Shown: one piece after another, positions 57,801 to 63,465 of the stretch
How positions within the stretch are numbered: position 1 is the first letter of the stretch
How the letters are laid out: each line of letters opens with the position of its first letter
Assembly (NCBI RefSeq): GCF_019703515.2
Contig: NC_059351.1
Location: 18,135,501 to 18,199,500, forward strand
From: Myxocyprinus asiaticus
Taxonomy: Eukaryota > Chordata > Actinopteri > Cypriniformes > Catostomidae
DNA length: 64,000 nt
Reading direction: 5' to 3'
Notes under the pieces: generated by a model
The model's input: only the letters and a program-made list of their open reading frames with translations
Told to the model about the DNA's origin: nothing
The model's database searches: none
Made by a program: the position numbers and the translations under genes

Positions 57801-58622
57801 TGTAAAAGAGTAGCATGAACATTCAGCTCAACATCTCCTTTTGTGTTCCATTCAAGAGAGTAAGTCATACAGGTTTTGAAACGACAATAAGGTATGTAAA
57901 TGATGATAGATTTTTCATTGGAGTGAATCATGTCTTCTGGCACGCACCATTATAACCTTCAACAGCTGACACAACCAGAGGCTTTGCGATGTCCTGATAG
58001 AGTTGACTGGTGGACTCATCAGCACTGAAAACACGGTCTAAAATACATATAGGCCAGAATATTACAAATTCATAAATCACTCCTTTACTTCATCAGTCAA
58101 TTTATAAAATAAACTGCATTTGAACTGACCGAAGCTGAAGCTCTTGGTTTGATTTCCATCATCATCGATCTGATGTATGGCCTGTTTATCTGCTCTCCAG
58201 AACAACTGCACGGGCTCTGAGGTCTCTGATTCCTCCCTGAAATCATCAAATAATTTTCAGGACATTATAACTGAGTCTTAAAAACAGAGAGAATCGTTGC
58301 GTCACTCATGTCAGTTACTGCTGTCCTCAATAACATTGATCCAAATCGACTGGTAAATCATCGAAACATTAATATTCCTAGTCTGAAATGAGTGTAGTCT
58401 TTTATTAATTACTTTTAAATAAGTTTACTACAGAAAAGTGAAAAAAAATCAACCTATTTTATTCTCATGACGTCAATAACTGCTGACCATAAAGAATCCC
58501 TCAGCATTAACTGACGACTTTTTGTGTTATTTTTAGTAACAGATCTAGTAACTACGTTTTTCTTACCTCTTTATAAGGGGTCTGACCCTAACACACACTT
58601 TAACAGCGGATTCTTCCGTCAT
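6276..58622 (-). CDS. cenpe: Centromere-associated protein E (kinesin-7), complete gene, 52 coding exons
   Basis: CENP-E is a plus-end-directed kinesin at the outer kinetochore; it carries chromosomes to the metaphase plate and supports checkpoint signalling. The spliced product reads 2461 residues: kinesin motor (about 1-329), long coiled-coil rod, C-terminal tail with a CaaX box. The start at 58622 is chosen because the N-terminus [16 protein letters not shown] matches vertebrate CENP-E. All 51 introns have GT-AG ends and phases agree throughout, which is strong support for the model. Length is about 240 residues below human CENP-E, so one or more phase-0 rod exons could have been missed or may be absent in this lineage. 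Exon coordinates are given in the segment entries below. Most introns over 1 kb are packed with transposons. Orthology is recalled from the family, not searched. Confidence 0.96.
7553..8226. mobile_element. Angel-type fold-back MITE, full length
   Basis: Two arms of about 300 bases, inverted to each other, start and end with TTAA plus a GTTCACCCAAAAATGAAAA motif. The arms carry ATTTACTCNCCCTCATGCCAT-like and CACATCTG-like blocks shared by the other copies. There is no coding capacity. Transcribed within a cenpe intron, it could fold into a long hairpin. Confidence 0.8.
8339..8876. mobile_element. Non-autonomous DNA transposon with TTAA target sites
   Basis: Terminal inverted repeats AAAGAGCACCTATTATGG are near perfect at both ends, each abutting TTAA. 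The interior of about 500 bases is unique in this window and non-coding. TTAA duplication is typical of piggyBac-like and related elements. Confidence 0.8.
8949..9033. repeat. (TA)n microsatellite flanked by A and T runs
   Basis: A run of A, about 30 TA units, then a run of T make a near-perfect palindrome. Repeat number is probably variable. Confidence 0.9.
9727..10302. other. cenpe intron, nothing recognised
   Basis: AT-rich intron sequence between exons 46 and 47. I see no repeat, ORF or RNA gene in it. Confidence 0.6.
10303..15299 (-). CDS. cenpe: cenpe exons 42-46: probable kinetochore-binding region
   Basis: Exons: 15183-15299, 14896-15078, 14533-14748, 10588-10791, 10303-10506 (residues 1880-2187). 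This part is less heptad-like than the rod and has more aromatic residues (for example [15 protein letters not shown] in exon 43). By position it corresponds to the human CENP-E segment that binds the kinetochore. That assignment is inference from order, since identity to human looks low. All junctions are phase 0 and canonical. The exon 44-45 intron carries a nested DNA element at 11.3-13.8 kb. Confidence 0.85.
11286..13764. mobile_element. DNA element with GGTAGACCGAT ends, containing a second element
   Basis: The left end reads AGAGGTAGACCGATATATCG and the right end, inverted, GGGGTCGACCAATGGT. A shorter and more complete relative lies at 22506-22913. A nested element fills most of the interior. 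There is no transposase. It sits in the intron between cenpe exons 44 and 45. Confidence 0.6.
11450..13251. mobile_element. Nested DNA element with CTA(C)GTTTCCATCC ends
   Basis: Left end CCTAGTTTCCATCCGC; right end, inverted, CTACGTTTCTATCCAAGG. The interior is AT-rich. It holds one open frame of 185 codons on the minus strand (11458-12015), with no recognisable domain and atypical composition, so I do not call a gene. It is inserted in the element at 11286-13764. Confidence 0.5.
13765..14532. other. cenpe intron, AT-rich, only a short ACT repeat
   Basis: A trinucleotide run of ACT lies near 13768-13803. The rest is AT-rich intron with no identifiable element. Confidence 0.6.
15978..16190. 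mobile_element. Tc1-type MITE (CAGTGCATCCGGAAAGTA ends)
   Basis: The ends CAGTGCATCCGGAAAGTA and TACTTTCCAGATGCACTG are inverted and each is flanked by TA. At about 213 bases with no transposase, it is the ends of a fish Tc1 family joined together. Confidence 0.8.
17186..18755 (-). mobile_element. Tc1 transposon A with long inverted repeats
   Basis: Inverted repeats of about 210 bases begin CAGGTGCTGGTCATATAATT at 17186 and end at 18755. TA flanks both ends, as expected for Tc1/mariner. The right flank is a TA microsatellite. One transposase gene on the minus strand is disrupted near its N-terminus. Confidence 0.92.
17474..18437 (-). pseudogene. Tc1 transposon A transposase, frameshifted
   Basis: The N-terminal part (start [11 protein letters not shown] at 18437) has the helix-turn-helix: [15 protein letters not shown]. 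Near 18200 the frame changes and roughly a dozen codons of the family sequence seem to be missing. The rest (to 17474) is open and ends AKGAPTKY, a normal Tc1 C-terminus. The catalytic triad is intact: [16 protein letters not shown], and the E of NPIENLW 34 residues after the second D (DD34E). Because of the break it is unlikely to make full-length enzyme. Confidence 0.9.
18752..18808. repeat. (TA)n microsatellite at the edge of Tc1 transposon A
   Basis: About 26 TA units directly beside the right end of the Tc1 element. The left edge also has several TA units, so the element probably inserted into an existing TA repeat. Confidence 0.85.
19524..20779 (-). mobile_element. Tc1 transposon B (CACTATATTGCCAAAAGTATT ends)
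   Basis: The left end reads CACTATATTGCCAAAAGTAT; the right end is its inverted copy with a small insertion. TA flanks both ends. Inside is a transposase gene that is whole except for one stop codon. The ends and protein resemble the Tzf/Passport-like group of fish Tc1 elements, recalled rather than searched. Confidence 0.9.
19606..20637 (-). pseudogene. Tc1 transposon B transposase with a single internal stop
   Basis: Start [13 protein letters not shown] at 20637, end AAKGGPTSY at 19606: 343 residues, the normal Tc1 length. A TGA at 20494-20496 interrupts KWK-stop-LGITATQ where relatives have Arg, consistent with CGA to TGA decay. No frameshift is seen. It has two N-terminal helix-turn-helix units, a GRPRK AT-hook-like motif, and the triad [15 protein letters not shown] and NPTEHLW with DD34E spacing. 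It is one base change from an open frame, so it was probably active recently. Confidence 0.93.
20891..21733. mobile_element. Palindromic Tc1 derivative (family C), head-to-head copies
   Basis: Both ends carry the same terminal sequence (GATCAGCCACAACATTAAAA and its inverse), and the two halves are inverted copies of each other. Each half keeps the 5' region and N-terminus of a Tc1 transposase ([19 protein letters not shown], a helix-turn-helix) fused to its last residues (ARGGPTQY on the right). All catalytic residues are gone. The centre, about 21240-21370, is the 5' untranslated part. The same architecture recurs at 63466-64000. Confidence 0.85.
22506..22913. mobile_element. MITE with AGAGGTNNACCGATA ends
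   Basis: Inverted ends AGAGGTGAACCGATA and TATCAGTCTACCTCT, flanked by short TTA/TAA. A stretch near 22570 and another near 22870 contain GCCGATTAATCGG-like motifs. It is non-coding and related to the ends of the element at 11286-13764. Confidence 0.7.
23279..24594 (-). CDS. cenpe: cenpe exons 37-41: distal rod
   Basis: Exons: 24502-24594, 24087-24170, 23861-23977, 23589-23777, 23279-23434 (residues 1667-1879). All are phase 0 and predicted coiled coil, rich in Glu, Lys, Gln and Leu. Exon 41 again carries an [12 protein letters not shown] segment like the repeated exons upstream. Donors and acceptors are canonical. The next coding exon lies 8 kb away, across the transposon nest at 15.6-22.9 kb. 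Confidence 0.88.
24595..25249. other. cenpe intron, nothing recognised
   Basis: AT-rich sequence upstream of the repeat nest at 25250. I see no ORF or repeat that I can name. Confidence 0.5.
25596..25768 (-). repeat. tRNA-like SINE, second family
   Basis: Read on the minus strand it begins like a tRNA: GGTAGCTCAGTGGTTAAGGC (A box), then GGTTCAAGCC (B box). The body includes CAGATAGGG and GGGCCCTTGAGAAAGG-like blocks known from many fish repeats. It is a SINE head, not a working tRNA: no full cloverleaf is formed. Confidence 0.65.
25781..26750. mobile_element. Fold-back DNA element, split by a SINE
   Basis: About 60-70 bases at 25781-25850 recur inverted at 26682-26750, sharing AAGCTCAATCGACAGCATTT and GTGGCATAACGTTGAT-like blocks. 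The interior is non-coding. A SINE is inserted at 26242-26643. A fragment of the same family lies at about 47700-47790. Confidence 0.7.
26242..26643 (-). repeat. tRNA-derived SINE, head-truncated copy
   Basis: Same family as 2705-3143. Direct repeats GATTTTTGCTTTT flank it at 26229-26241 and 26644-26656. The tRNA-like head is cut just before the A box, as happens when reverse transcription stops early. Confidence 0.8.
27684..43389 (-). CDS. cenpe: cenpe exons 24-36: rod built from look-alike coiled-coil exons
   Basis: Exons: 43108-43389, 42806-43027, 42549-42707, 42264-42473, 40588-40683, 40415-40498, 32072-32155, 31823-31960, 29774-29995, 28573-28773, 28286-28489, 27931-28152, 27684-27845 (residues 905-1666). 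Every exon is phase 0 at both ends. Exons 25, 27 and 32-35 are 201-222 nt and share a plan: an opening like QLREEL, a middle ITEERDQL, and an end like EEKEEM directly before the donor. Exons 26 and 31 form a second type ([14 protein letters not shown] and [14 protein letters not shown]). The pattern suggests local exon duplication. The role is probably a flexible spacer between motor and kinetochore. Two introns here exceed 1.7 kb and hold an L1 and Angel repeats. Confidence 0.9.
29419..29640 (+). other. GC-rich open island of unknown origin
   Basis: A frame of 74 codons is open from 29419 to a stop at 29638-29640, on the strand opposite cenpe, in an otherwise AT-rich intron. It is rich in Pro, Thr, Gln and Ser (for example [15 protein letters not shown]). 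A TATATATCAG string, acceptor-like, lies just before it. It may be the end of a retroelement ORF or a captured exon, but I recognise no family, so I do not call a gene. Confidence 0.3.
29996..31056. other. cenpe intron, unassigned sequence
   Basis: AT-rich. A short CAGGGTCAGAAATTAAC motif at about 30772 resembles an hAT-type terminus, but I found no partner end. No ORF or RNA gene is seen. Confidence 0.5.
31057..31697. mobile_element. Angel-type fold-back MITE
   Basis: Starts TTAAAGGGATAGTTCACCC and ends with the inverse at 31697, with inverted arms matching the copy at 7553-8226. It is shorter because part of the inner loop is missing. Confidence 0.8.
31961..31992. repeat. Poly-A run forming the polypyrimidine tract of exon 31
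   Basis: On the minus strand this is about 26 T, then ATGCAG and the exon. It is the splice acceptor tract of cenpe exon 31 and also a homopolymer prone to length change. Confidence 0.8.
32755..32835. repeat. Short dispersed fish repeat (CGGCTGCTCCCATTAGGGG type)
   Basis: The string CGGCTGCTCCCATTAGGGGT followed by CGCCACAGCAGACCATC is a dispersed repeat seen in many fish genomes. It is only a fragment here, without clear ends. Confidence 0.5.
33785..34615 (+). pseudogene. L1 copy 2, ORF1
   Basis: ATG at 33785 ([17 protein letters not shown]). A frameshift lies near 33880. After it, residues [16 protein letters not shown] lead into a coiled coil, then [17 protein letters not shown], the hallmark of the L1 ORF1 RNA-binding domain. 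A second break lies near 34308 (the frame resumes [10 protein letters not shown]). The protein would act as an RNA chaperone in retroposition, but this copy is not intact. Confidence 0.85.
35122..38190 (+). pseudogene. L1 copy 2, ORF2 (endonuclease-reverse transcriptase), broken
   Basis: ATG at 35122. The endonuclease starts [12 protein letters not shown] and has FLQETHLS, with catalytic-type residues. The RT has [19 protein letters not shown] and the catalytic [11 protein letters not shown] near 36880. Compared with copy 1, about 200 bases just before the RT palm (including the GFIRGR-like region) are deleted at about 36550. Several stops and shifts follow. It cannot encode a working enzyme. 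Confidence 0.85.
38241..39469. repeat. Unassigned intron with the end of an hAT-type element
   Basis: At about 38970-39045, read in reverse, CAGGGGTCGGGAACCTATGG followed by GCTTGCGAGCCAC is a terminal sequence of a widespread hAT-type family. The matching other end was not found. An Angel-type right end lies at 39440-39473. Nothing else is recognised. Confidence 0.5.
39470..40354. mobile_element. Angel-type fold-back MITE with extra centre
   Basis: TTAAAGGGATAGTTCAC at the left and its inverse at 40354. Long inner arms such as CTTTTGGTGTGAAAAAGATA pair with the opposite half. A central piece of about 280 bases (39780-40070) is not part of the arms. Confidence 0.8.
41100..41645. mobile_element. 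Angel-type fold-back MITE, left end missing
   Basis: The inner arm (GAACTTTGAAGCTCCAAAAA onwards) and the whole right arm ending GGGTGAACTATTACTTTA are present. The outer part of the left arm is lost. Confidence 0.75.
43495..49488 (-). CDS. cenpe: cenpe exons 17-23: rod
   Basis: Exons: 49432-49488, 49078-49266, 48878-48952, 48718-48786, 45944-46075, 45666-45843, 43495-43640 (residues 623-904). All are predicted coiled coil. Exon 18 contains [10 protein letters not shown], close to human DLDEFEALER, and also a short internal tandem repeat ([14 protein letters not shown]). Exon 21 has [16 protein letters not shown], matching human KRESAFLRSENLELKE. Exon 22 ends ALLDGKVPK, matching human SLIDGKVPK. 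These matches fix the order and orientation of the rod. Exon 22 leaves phase 1 and exon 23 restores phase 0. Confidence 0.92.
43899..44331 (-). repeat. tRNA-derived SINE, third copy
   Basis: Same family as 2705-3143, with complete tRNA-like head on the right (GGTAGCTCAGCGAGTACTGA). Direct repeats of 16 bases (ATATATCGATATTCTT, one mismatch) lie at 43883-43898 and 44332-44347. Confidence 0.85.
44404..44719. mobile_element. Short palindromic element
   Basis: A stretch of about 60 bases starting TACCTTATTCACACTAGC at 44404 recurs inverted up to 44719, sharing CCATCTTTGATTTTTAATGG. The loop is about 200 bases. No family is recognised. Confidence 0.65.
46093..47627. mobile_element. Palindromic Tc1 derivative (family D), head-to-head copies
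   Basis: Both ends show the same Tc1 terminus (CAGTTGTGCTCAAAAGTTTG and its inverse), each beside TA. The left half carries transposase N-terminal sequence on the plus strand, up to the first catalytic Asp ([11 protein letters not shown] near 46860). The right half carries the same N-terminal region on the minus strand ([11 protein letters not shown] at 47238, [15 protein letters not shown]). The C-terminal half, with the second D and the E, is absent. It is inserted in cenpe intron 46076-48717. Confidence 0.88.
47798..48425. mobile_element. Angel-type fold-back MITE, complete
   Basis: TTAAAGGGATAGTTCACCC at 47798 and the inverse at 48425, with inverted arms throughout. It is one of the best preserved copies here. 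A diverged fragment of the 25781-26750 family lies just to its left (about 47700-47790). Confidence 0.85.
49489..50364. other. cenpe intron, AT-rich, nothing recognised
   Basis: Low-complexity A/T runs occur near 49730-49760. No ORF, RNA gene or named repeat is seen. Confidence 0.6.
50365..50873. mobile_element. Tc1-type non-autonomous element, right end worn
   Basis: The left end CAGTACTGTGCAAAAGTTTT (after TA) is a known kind of fish Tc1 terminus. The right side has the inverse of its inner part (GTGCCTAAAACT) and then a TA repeat. A stretch near 50500-50700 resembles decayed Tc1 internal sequence but has no usable frame. Confidence 0.65.
50874..51593. other. cenpe intron, AT-rich, nothing recognised
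   Basis: T-rich tracts and unassigned sequence between the Tc1-type element and the hAT-type MITE. Confidence 0.6.
51594..51774. mobile_element. hAT-type MITE with 8-bp target duplication
   Basis: Inverted ends CAGGGGTGTCAAACTCGGTT and the near inverse AACTGAGTTTGACACCCCTG. Flanking octamers CTCTAGAG (51586-51593) and TTCTAGAG (51775-51782) differ by one base, as expected of an hAT target duplication. The element is 181 bases and non-coding, 28 bases from cenpe exon 16. Confidence 0.85.
51802..54941 (-). CDS. cenpe: cenpe exons 12-16: neck and proximal rod
   Basis: Exons: 54822-54941, 54578-54730, 52632-52779, 52421-52520, 51802-52159 (residues 330-622). Exon 12 continues the motor core into the neck: [10 protein letters not shown], then a coiled coil starting [18 protein letters not shown], as in human CENP-E. 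Exon 14 has the basic KRRVTWGGK patch that corresponds to KRRVTW in the human protein. Exons 14 and 15 join in phases 1 and 2, and exon 16 (358 nt) restores phase 0. Exon 16 is Glu/Gln/Lys-rich coiled coil. The 1.8-kb intron at 52780-54577 holds a truncated Angel repeat. Confidence 0.92.
53095..53400. mobile_element. Angel-type repeat, truncated
   Basis: Only one arm is present: GTTCACACAAAAATGAAAAT followed by the usual inner blocks, diverged. The right arm is missing. Confidence 0.6.
53476..54577. other. cenpe intron, unassigned
   Basis: A 160-codon open frame at 53793-54275 (plus strand) has no recognisable domain and looks random. No repeat is named here. Confidence 0.5.
55029..58622 (-). 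CDS. cenpe: cenpe exons 1-11: kinesin motor domain
   Basis: Exons, in order: 58567-58622, 58130-58236, 57948-58037, 56482-56600, 56217-56336, 56050-56131, 55873-55940, 55712-55786, 55539-55590, 55280-55367, 55029-55158. They encode residues 1-329. The ATP-binding P-loop GQTSSGKT lies at residues 91-98 in exon 4. Switch I NQRSSRSH is at 202-209 in exon 7. Switch II reads DLAGAE at 243-248 in exon 9, where nearly all kinesins have [23 protein letters not shown] in exon 11 is the usual kinesin alpha4-L12-alpha5 region. [14 protein letters not shown] in exon 5 matches CENP-E closely. The exon 3-4 intron (56601-57947) carries a nested DNA element; the other introns are short. Confidence 0.96.
56708..56895. 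repeat. TTCACCC-type repeat fragment
   Basis: AATAGTTCACCCAAGATTGA and a following block with GTTGTTCCAAACCAGTATG match one arm of a second Angel-like family. The other arm is absent. Confidence 0.55.
56899..57675. mobile_element. DNA element with GACCC(C/T)GTTTNCA ends
   Basis: The left end GACCCCGTTTGCATTTAGGG is the inverse of the right end (reading GACCCTGTTTACACGTGG). Inner blocks with GTGATCTGATCACAGGTGG also pair. A TTAA element is inserted at 56943-57103. It sits in the intron between cenpe exons 3 and 4, inside the motor domain. Confidence 0.7.
56943..57103. mobile_element. Short TTAA element (AAAGGTGCACTCAGTAA ends)
   Basis: Inverted ends AAAGGTGCACTCAGTAA and GACTGAGTGCACCTT lie directly against TTAA on both sides. 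It is about 160 bases, nested in the element at 56899-57675. Confidence 0.8.
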
Positions 58623-58639
58623 TTTTGCTTCATTTAGGG

Positions 58640-58760
58640 ATAAGTGACCTATTCAAACACACTGACTGACTGTCACTGAGTGCTCACAGTGAGATTTAAA
58701 ATTGTAACCGATTTTCCATTGGACCGAGCGATCACGCGCAGAGTAACGGTCGCACAGAAG
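58640..58760 (-). promoter_or_regulatory. cenpe proximal promoter: CCAAT box and CHR-like motifs
   Basis: On the minus strand a CCAAT box sits at 58718-58722. A TTTAAA at 58695-58700 and a TTTGAA at 58652-58657 both fit the CHR core recognised by MuvB/DREAM complexes. Late cell-cycle genes, CENP-E included, are typically driven by CCAAT boxes (NF-Y) plus a CHR and lack a TATA box. No TATA box is visible here. The transcription start is not known from sequence. Confidence 0.5.
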
Positions 58761-59553
58761 CTCCGCCCACTTAAGTTGAACCCTTTCTGCTACGGTTGTT
58801 TCTATCGTTATGCATTTATGTTTCACATTTTAATAAGGCACACAGGCTTTTGGTGTATTCAAATATTAATTAGTATCATTCACTTGGTTTGAGTTTGTAG
58901 GAGTTCCAAGAGCAGAAATCGACTTAAAAAAAGTAGTTTTAGGCGATTTTCCGTTGTGATTTAGTTGCCATATGGCAACACTTCACAAAATGAACCCCTT
59001 ATTCACTTTTTATCTTGTGCTATTGGAGCCCTCAGCTGGTGAAAGGGCTTGTCAGGTGGATATGATGTTTTACTCAGATAAGTGGGCAATAAAGGTGTCA
59101 CAGAAATGTTGTGTTTGTAAATTATGTAACAGGCATTAAAAGATATTGTCTTCGATCAACAATGAATTCAGACATTTTTTGGGACAGTTAATCCTAAATT
59201 TTAAATGATCTTAAAATTTACTCATCCTCATTCTATTCCAGATGTCTAATGACTTTCTTTATCCTGCTGAACACAAACGAGGATTTTTATAAGAATATTT
59301 CAGCTCTGTAGGTCCATTCAATGCAAGTAAATTATGGCCAGAACTTTGAAGCTCCAAAAAGCACATAAAGGCAGCATAAAAGTAATCCATACGACTCCAG
59401 TGGTTTAATCCATGTCTTCTGAAGCGATAATAGGTGTGAGTGAGAAACAGGTCCATATTTAAGTCCTTTTTTACTTTAATCTCCACTTTCACTTTCAAAT
59501 TCTTCTTTTGTCTTTGGGAATTCACAGTCTTTGTGTATATCGCCACTTACTGC

Positions 59554-61574
59554 CTACTTTCACACAGTCGGTGTTTGGGTTTGACAGCCGTATTTACTTA
59601 CAGGTGTGAGCAGGGCCGTGGGAAGATGATTTATGTTGGGGGTGCTGTAGCGGGAGGTGCATTTTTGCGTGTGCATGTCATGTAGTGTGACCAGATGACC
59701 ACAACAAAAAATCGGAACAATACATTCAAGTTATGTAATTTTATTTGTAGCCTACTTCTGGAAAATATGTCACAAAATGCGGGGCTACACTTTTCCTAAC
59801 CAAAAGAAAATATGATCCTTTCTTTCTCTTTAAATAGTTAACGCTGGCTGTTGCATATATGGGTTGATGCAAGCATTTATTTGAGGATGGGAAGCGCGTC
59901 TTTTCATTTTCTGGTGTCTTTGACCAATGACTTTATACACAGAGAACTTCAGAAGCAACAATAGTTAAGGTGCTCACAGACAGCACAGATTCGCTGGCTT
60001 TTTACCAGCATGATAATTCGCAGTGGTCCACCTTTACCAAGGTTATTTTTAGGGCATTTTATAGAAAATAAAAACACTGTAATCTTTATTGTCGCGCGCG
60101 TTCCCGTATTTTTATTTTATTTTTATTTATTTATTTATTTTTTGCTATTTGATTGCCTTGACCTGTGCTATTATCATCTCTCCCTCCTTGGTTTTTGGCT
60201 TCAAGCGGATGAGTAAACTTTTCTTATGAGCATCACAGGTGGGAGGTGGTGATAATTAAGGGGGAAAGTTCAGCACAGCGGAAAAAATAATCACCGCTGA
60301 TACTGAGACTTTGGGAATGAACGATTCTCTCATTTTCAACACAGAAAAAGCATGAAGCACAGGAATGATCATTTTCGTAAAATATAAGGCTAAGACTGAT
60401 TATCGGGACAAAAGGACACGACTCGTAAAAGTCCCGATTTTATCAGGACAGTTTTATCTGTAGCTACATGGGTTTTTAAGGGCCGCACATAGCACTGGCG
60501 CAGACAAATACAGGGGCATAGATTGTGGGAGAGGTAACCTCCCCACAATAATCAAAACAAGCAAGTACAACCCCCCAAAATTTATACAATGATCAATGAA
60601 AACGTAAATTCTTCACACTGTAACCCCCCAGTTGTATTTGCAATTGTTTTTTCTATTTGTGGACGCATAAATTGTGGCATAATCCAAATGCAATTGTAAA
60701 TTGCATATTACCGTTTGCCATTTCACTTCCTCGACGTCCAGTATGGAGCCTGCCAAAATTCAAATGGAATCGCAATTCCCTTTGCACTTGCATTTCCGAT
60801 GACACACAGACACCTGTCAATCAGTTTTGGGGGTGGGAGTTTATTCTGTGGAGCGTGTTTGTAATTGGAAGTGACGTCAGTCACAAACGACCGCATTTTA
60901 GAGCACCTGTGGACTGTGTGAAAAACCCCATTATCGTAAAGAGTAGGGGTGTAACCCCGGTGTCCTGGCCAAATTTCCCCCATAGGCCCTTCTCAATCAT
61001 GCCCTCCTAATAATCCCCATCCATTAATTGGCTGTATCACTCTACTCTCACCTCTCCACCAATAGCTGGTGTGTGGTGAGCATACTGGCGCACTATGGCT
61101 GCTGTCGCATCATCCAGGTGGATGCTGCACACCGGTGGTGGTTGAGGAGAGTCCCCCTATACTATGTAAAGTGCTTTGAGTGCCTAGAAAAGCACTATAT
61201 AAAAGTAAGGAATTATTATAGGAATTATTTTTAAAACATGAATCGTATTAGATGATCTTAGGAGCACAAACCATAAATTAATACCCTATATTACAATGTA
61301 CAAATCTGCTATGACAATAATTTGGTTTCACATTGTTACAGTGCAGCGTGTCTCTCACTGTACATGACTTAACTAACAGCTAGTTGTCCAATACGGTTCT
61401 GTTCACACAGCACAGGTTTGCCGAGAACGTGGTTGTGAGACCTGAACATTTGCGGGTGTCAGTTCGGGTATAGAATGGGGTTGTCACACCCATAAATAAT
61501 GTGTGTGAACGTAACCGTATTAAGCACTCAAAACTGGTCTGACAACTGTATTCTGCTGCTGTGTGAACATGGCC
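59554..61574. mobile_element. Insertion of about 2 kb with GTTCACACAG-type ends
   Basis: The left end reads GCCTACTTTCACACAGTCGG. The right end, inverted, reads GGCCATGTTCACACAGCAGC. The interior holds a TTTA repeat near 60112-60142 and the non-LTR tail at 60940-61240. No transposase is seen. The boundaries are inferred from where the Angel copy is interrupted. Confidence 0.4.
60940..61240 (+). repeat. Non-LTR retroposon 3' end (CGCACTATGGCTGC type)
   Basis: Blocks such as CCACCAATAGCTGGTGTGTGG, CGCACTATGGCTGCTGTCGC and GTAAAGTGCTTTGAGTGCC followed by GAATTATTAT are the typical tail of a widespread ray-finned fish retroposon, perhaps L2-related. It is plus strand, judging by the A/T-rich tail on the right. 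Confidence 0.6.
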
Positions 61575-61765
61575 ACTGGTCAGGGAGCAGAATTTATAGT
61601 AAAAAAGGATTCAAATATTGAACTGTTTTTCACCCACACCTATCATATCACTTCTGAAGACATGGATTAAACCAGGAAGACAAGCAAAAGAAAATTATAC
61701 ACATCTGGAATGGAGGGTAAATATATAATGAGAGAATTTACATTTTGAGGTGAACTATACCTTTG

Positions 61766-63465
61766 ATCTCCATTTTTCCCATTTGAGCGCAGGGTCTATA
61801 TATTTTTCTTGTTGGCATTGACACATCAAACTGCATGATTTTTTCCAATTAAAAAGTGCAAATATGTGTTTTATTCATGGCCAAAAATGCATTATTTGAT
61901 CAATAAGTCCTGAAAAGTTATTGACAACAATAAATCAAGACAATTTTATAACTTTTTTACTAACAGGCAAAATTGTAAAAAATGAAATTTTGAACAGGTT
62001 TTTGTGTTTTTCATAGCCATTTTTCTTCTCATTAAATCTTTTGTGCAAAATATTCTGGTGATTCTTTTTTAAATAAACAACATTTCAGAATAAAAACCCA
62101 AACACAGATTACTTTGCTATTGTCTTCATTTGGACAAAAAAAAACAAATAACATTTGCATCCATATTTGTATCATTCATTCAGTTGATCTGTATACACAT
62201 CACAGATTTGCATTAATACTCTTTATACAAAATACACTGTTCTCCCTTCTTAAGGTTTCTGTGTGATCAAAGTTCCTTCATCAATTACTGAACTAATCAA
62301 ACATAAACAGGAAAAGTTACTAATAAGTCACATTATTGCATACTTCATACTGTGCGTCTGGATCAGTTTGAGTTTTAAATTCTTTCACAAAAGCATTACT
62401 TTGTGATATAAAAATAAATAGCTATCCATTTTGCGGGGAAAACTGTATTAAAAAAATTATAAATATTACCATTAAACCATGCATCACTTAATGAGTTACA
62501 GTTGTACGAACATCAGGATGAATCACACATGTCCTGCTCATATTTCACTGCAAAATCATACTGTTTGTATTTGTGTGTGTATATATATATATATATAACA
62601 CCAATCAGCAGGGCTCGACATTAACGCTTGTCCGGGACAAGTGGATTTTTGAAGGGGCAAGTGAAAAGAGAATTTTACTTGCCCGACCAGACAAGCAGAC
62701 TGATTAAAACGTCAATAACAAAAAAATAATCAGCTATATTTGTGATAGACTAGGCCTGTGTCACTTATTAGAAAGTTCATATTCTTATTCTGTTGTTGAA
62801 AGTAATCCAGAGCATGTAAAATATAACTCGCTAGTGATCTAGTAACAGCGGCGCCCTGTTTGATTGACAGGTGGTGTACGTGTGTGTGCTGAACATGCGC
62901 ATGTGTTCCGAAAATGCTTGTGTTAATGCGCACCTGAACGGTCAAATACATTTAAAAATTCTGCCAAAATGCCCGTCTTAGTGAGGTATTCATGTAAACA
63001 CAAAGAGATGTCTAAAGTGAACGTAAACCGTGGAGAAAAAAGCAGATTTGTATTCAAATGTCAGACTTGTAAGTATAAATGTAAGCTAACAGATCTGCTG
63101 CTGTCTAGTGTAGTGTTTCATTATAATAATCAATACATACATAACACATAACAAGAAATCAAGAAAAAACTCACTGATCTTGACTGGATAACTTTAGTAG
63201 CTCTAAAAATTATGAATGTATTATAATCATACAGTAAAGACCAGTAGTAGTTTTATGTTGCATTTCATCCTGAATGTTTACTTGAATACTTAATAGCCTA
63301 CTGCTGTTAAAAACTTGTAAAGCTATTTAAAAAAGCACTAAATTGTCTTATTTTGTATTTTGGTAGATCTTGCTGCAATAACATGATGAGAAAGTAGATC
63401 TCATTATATAGAACTATGAGCATCCCTGCTGTTAATCGTGGCAATGGAGACTTTTCGTTATAAGT
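61766..63465. other. Intergenic, no gene seen
   Basis: AT-rich sequence upstream of cenpe. At 62629 CAGGGCTCGACATTAACGC looks like an hAT-type terminus, followed by mirrored ACTTGCCC/GGGCAAGT motifs, but the other end was not found. A TA repeat lies at 62578-62597. No ORF looks real. Confidence 0.55.

Larger units (their letters stand above)
59180..61765. mobile_element. Angel-type MITE split by a 2-kb insertion
   Basis: The left arm runs 59180 to about 59553 (ending TATATCGCCACTTACTG). The right arm runs about 61575-61765 (starting CACTGGTCAGGGAGC, ending GGTGAACTATACCTTT). In the copy at 41100-41645 these two pieces are adjacent, so the 2 kb between them was inserted later. Confidence 0.65.

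Noticed and set aside
60657..61010. 117-codon open frame on the plus strand
   Set aside because: Overlaps a dispersed retroposon tail and unassigned repeat; no domain.
62969..63151. Small Cys/Lys-rich frame (KCQTCKYKC), zinc-ribbon-like at first sight
   Set aside because: Only 60 codons, no spaced Cys pairs that fit a known finger, and next to an hAT-type end; not enough to call a gene.
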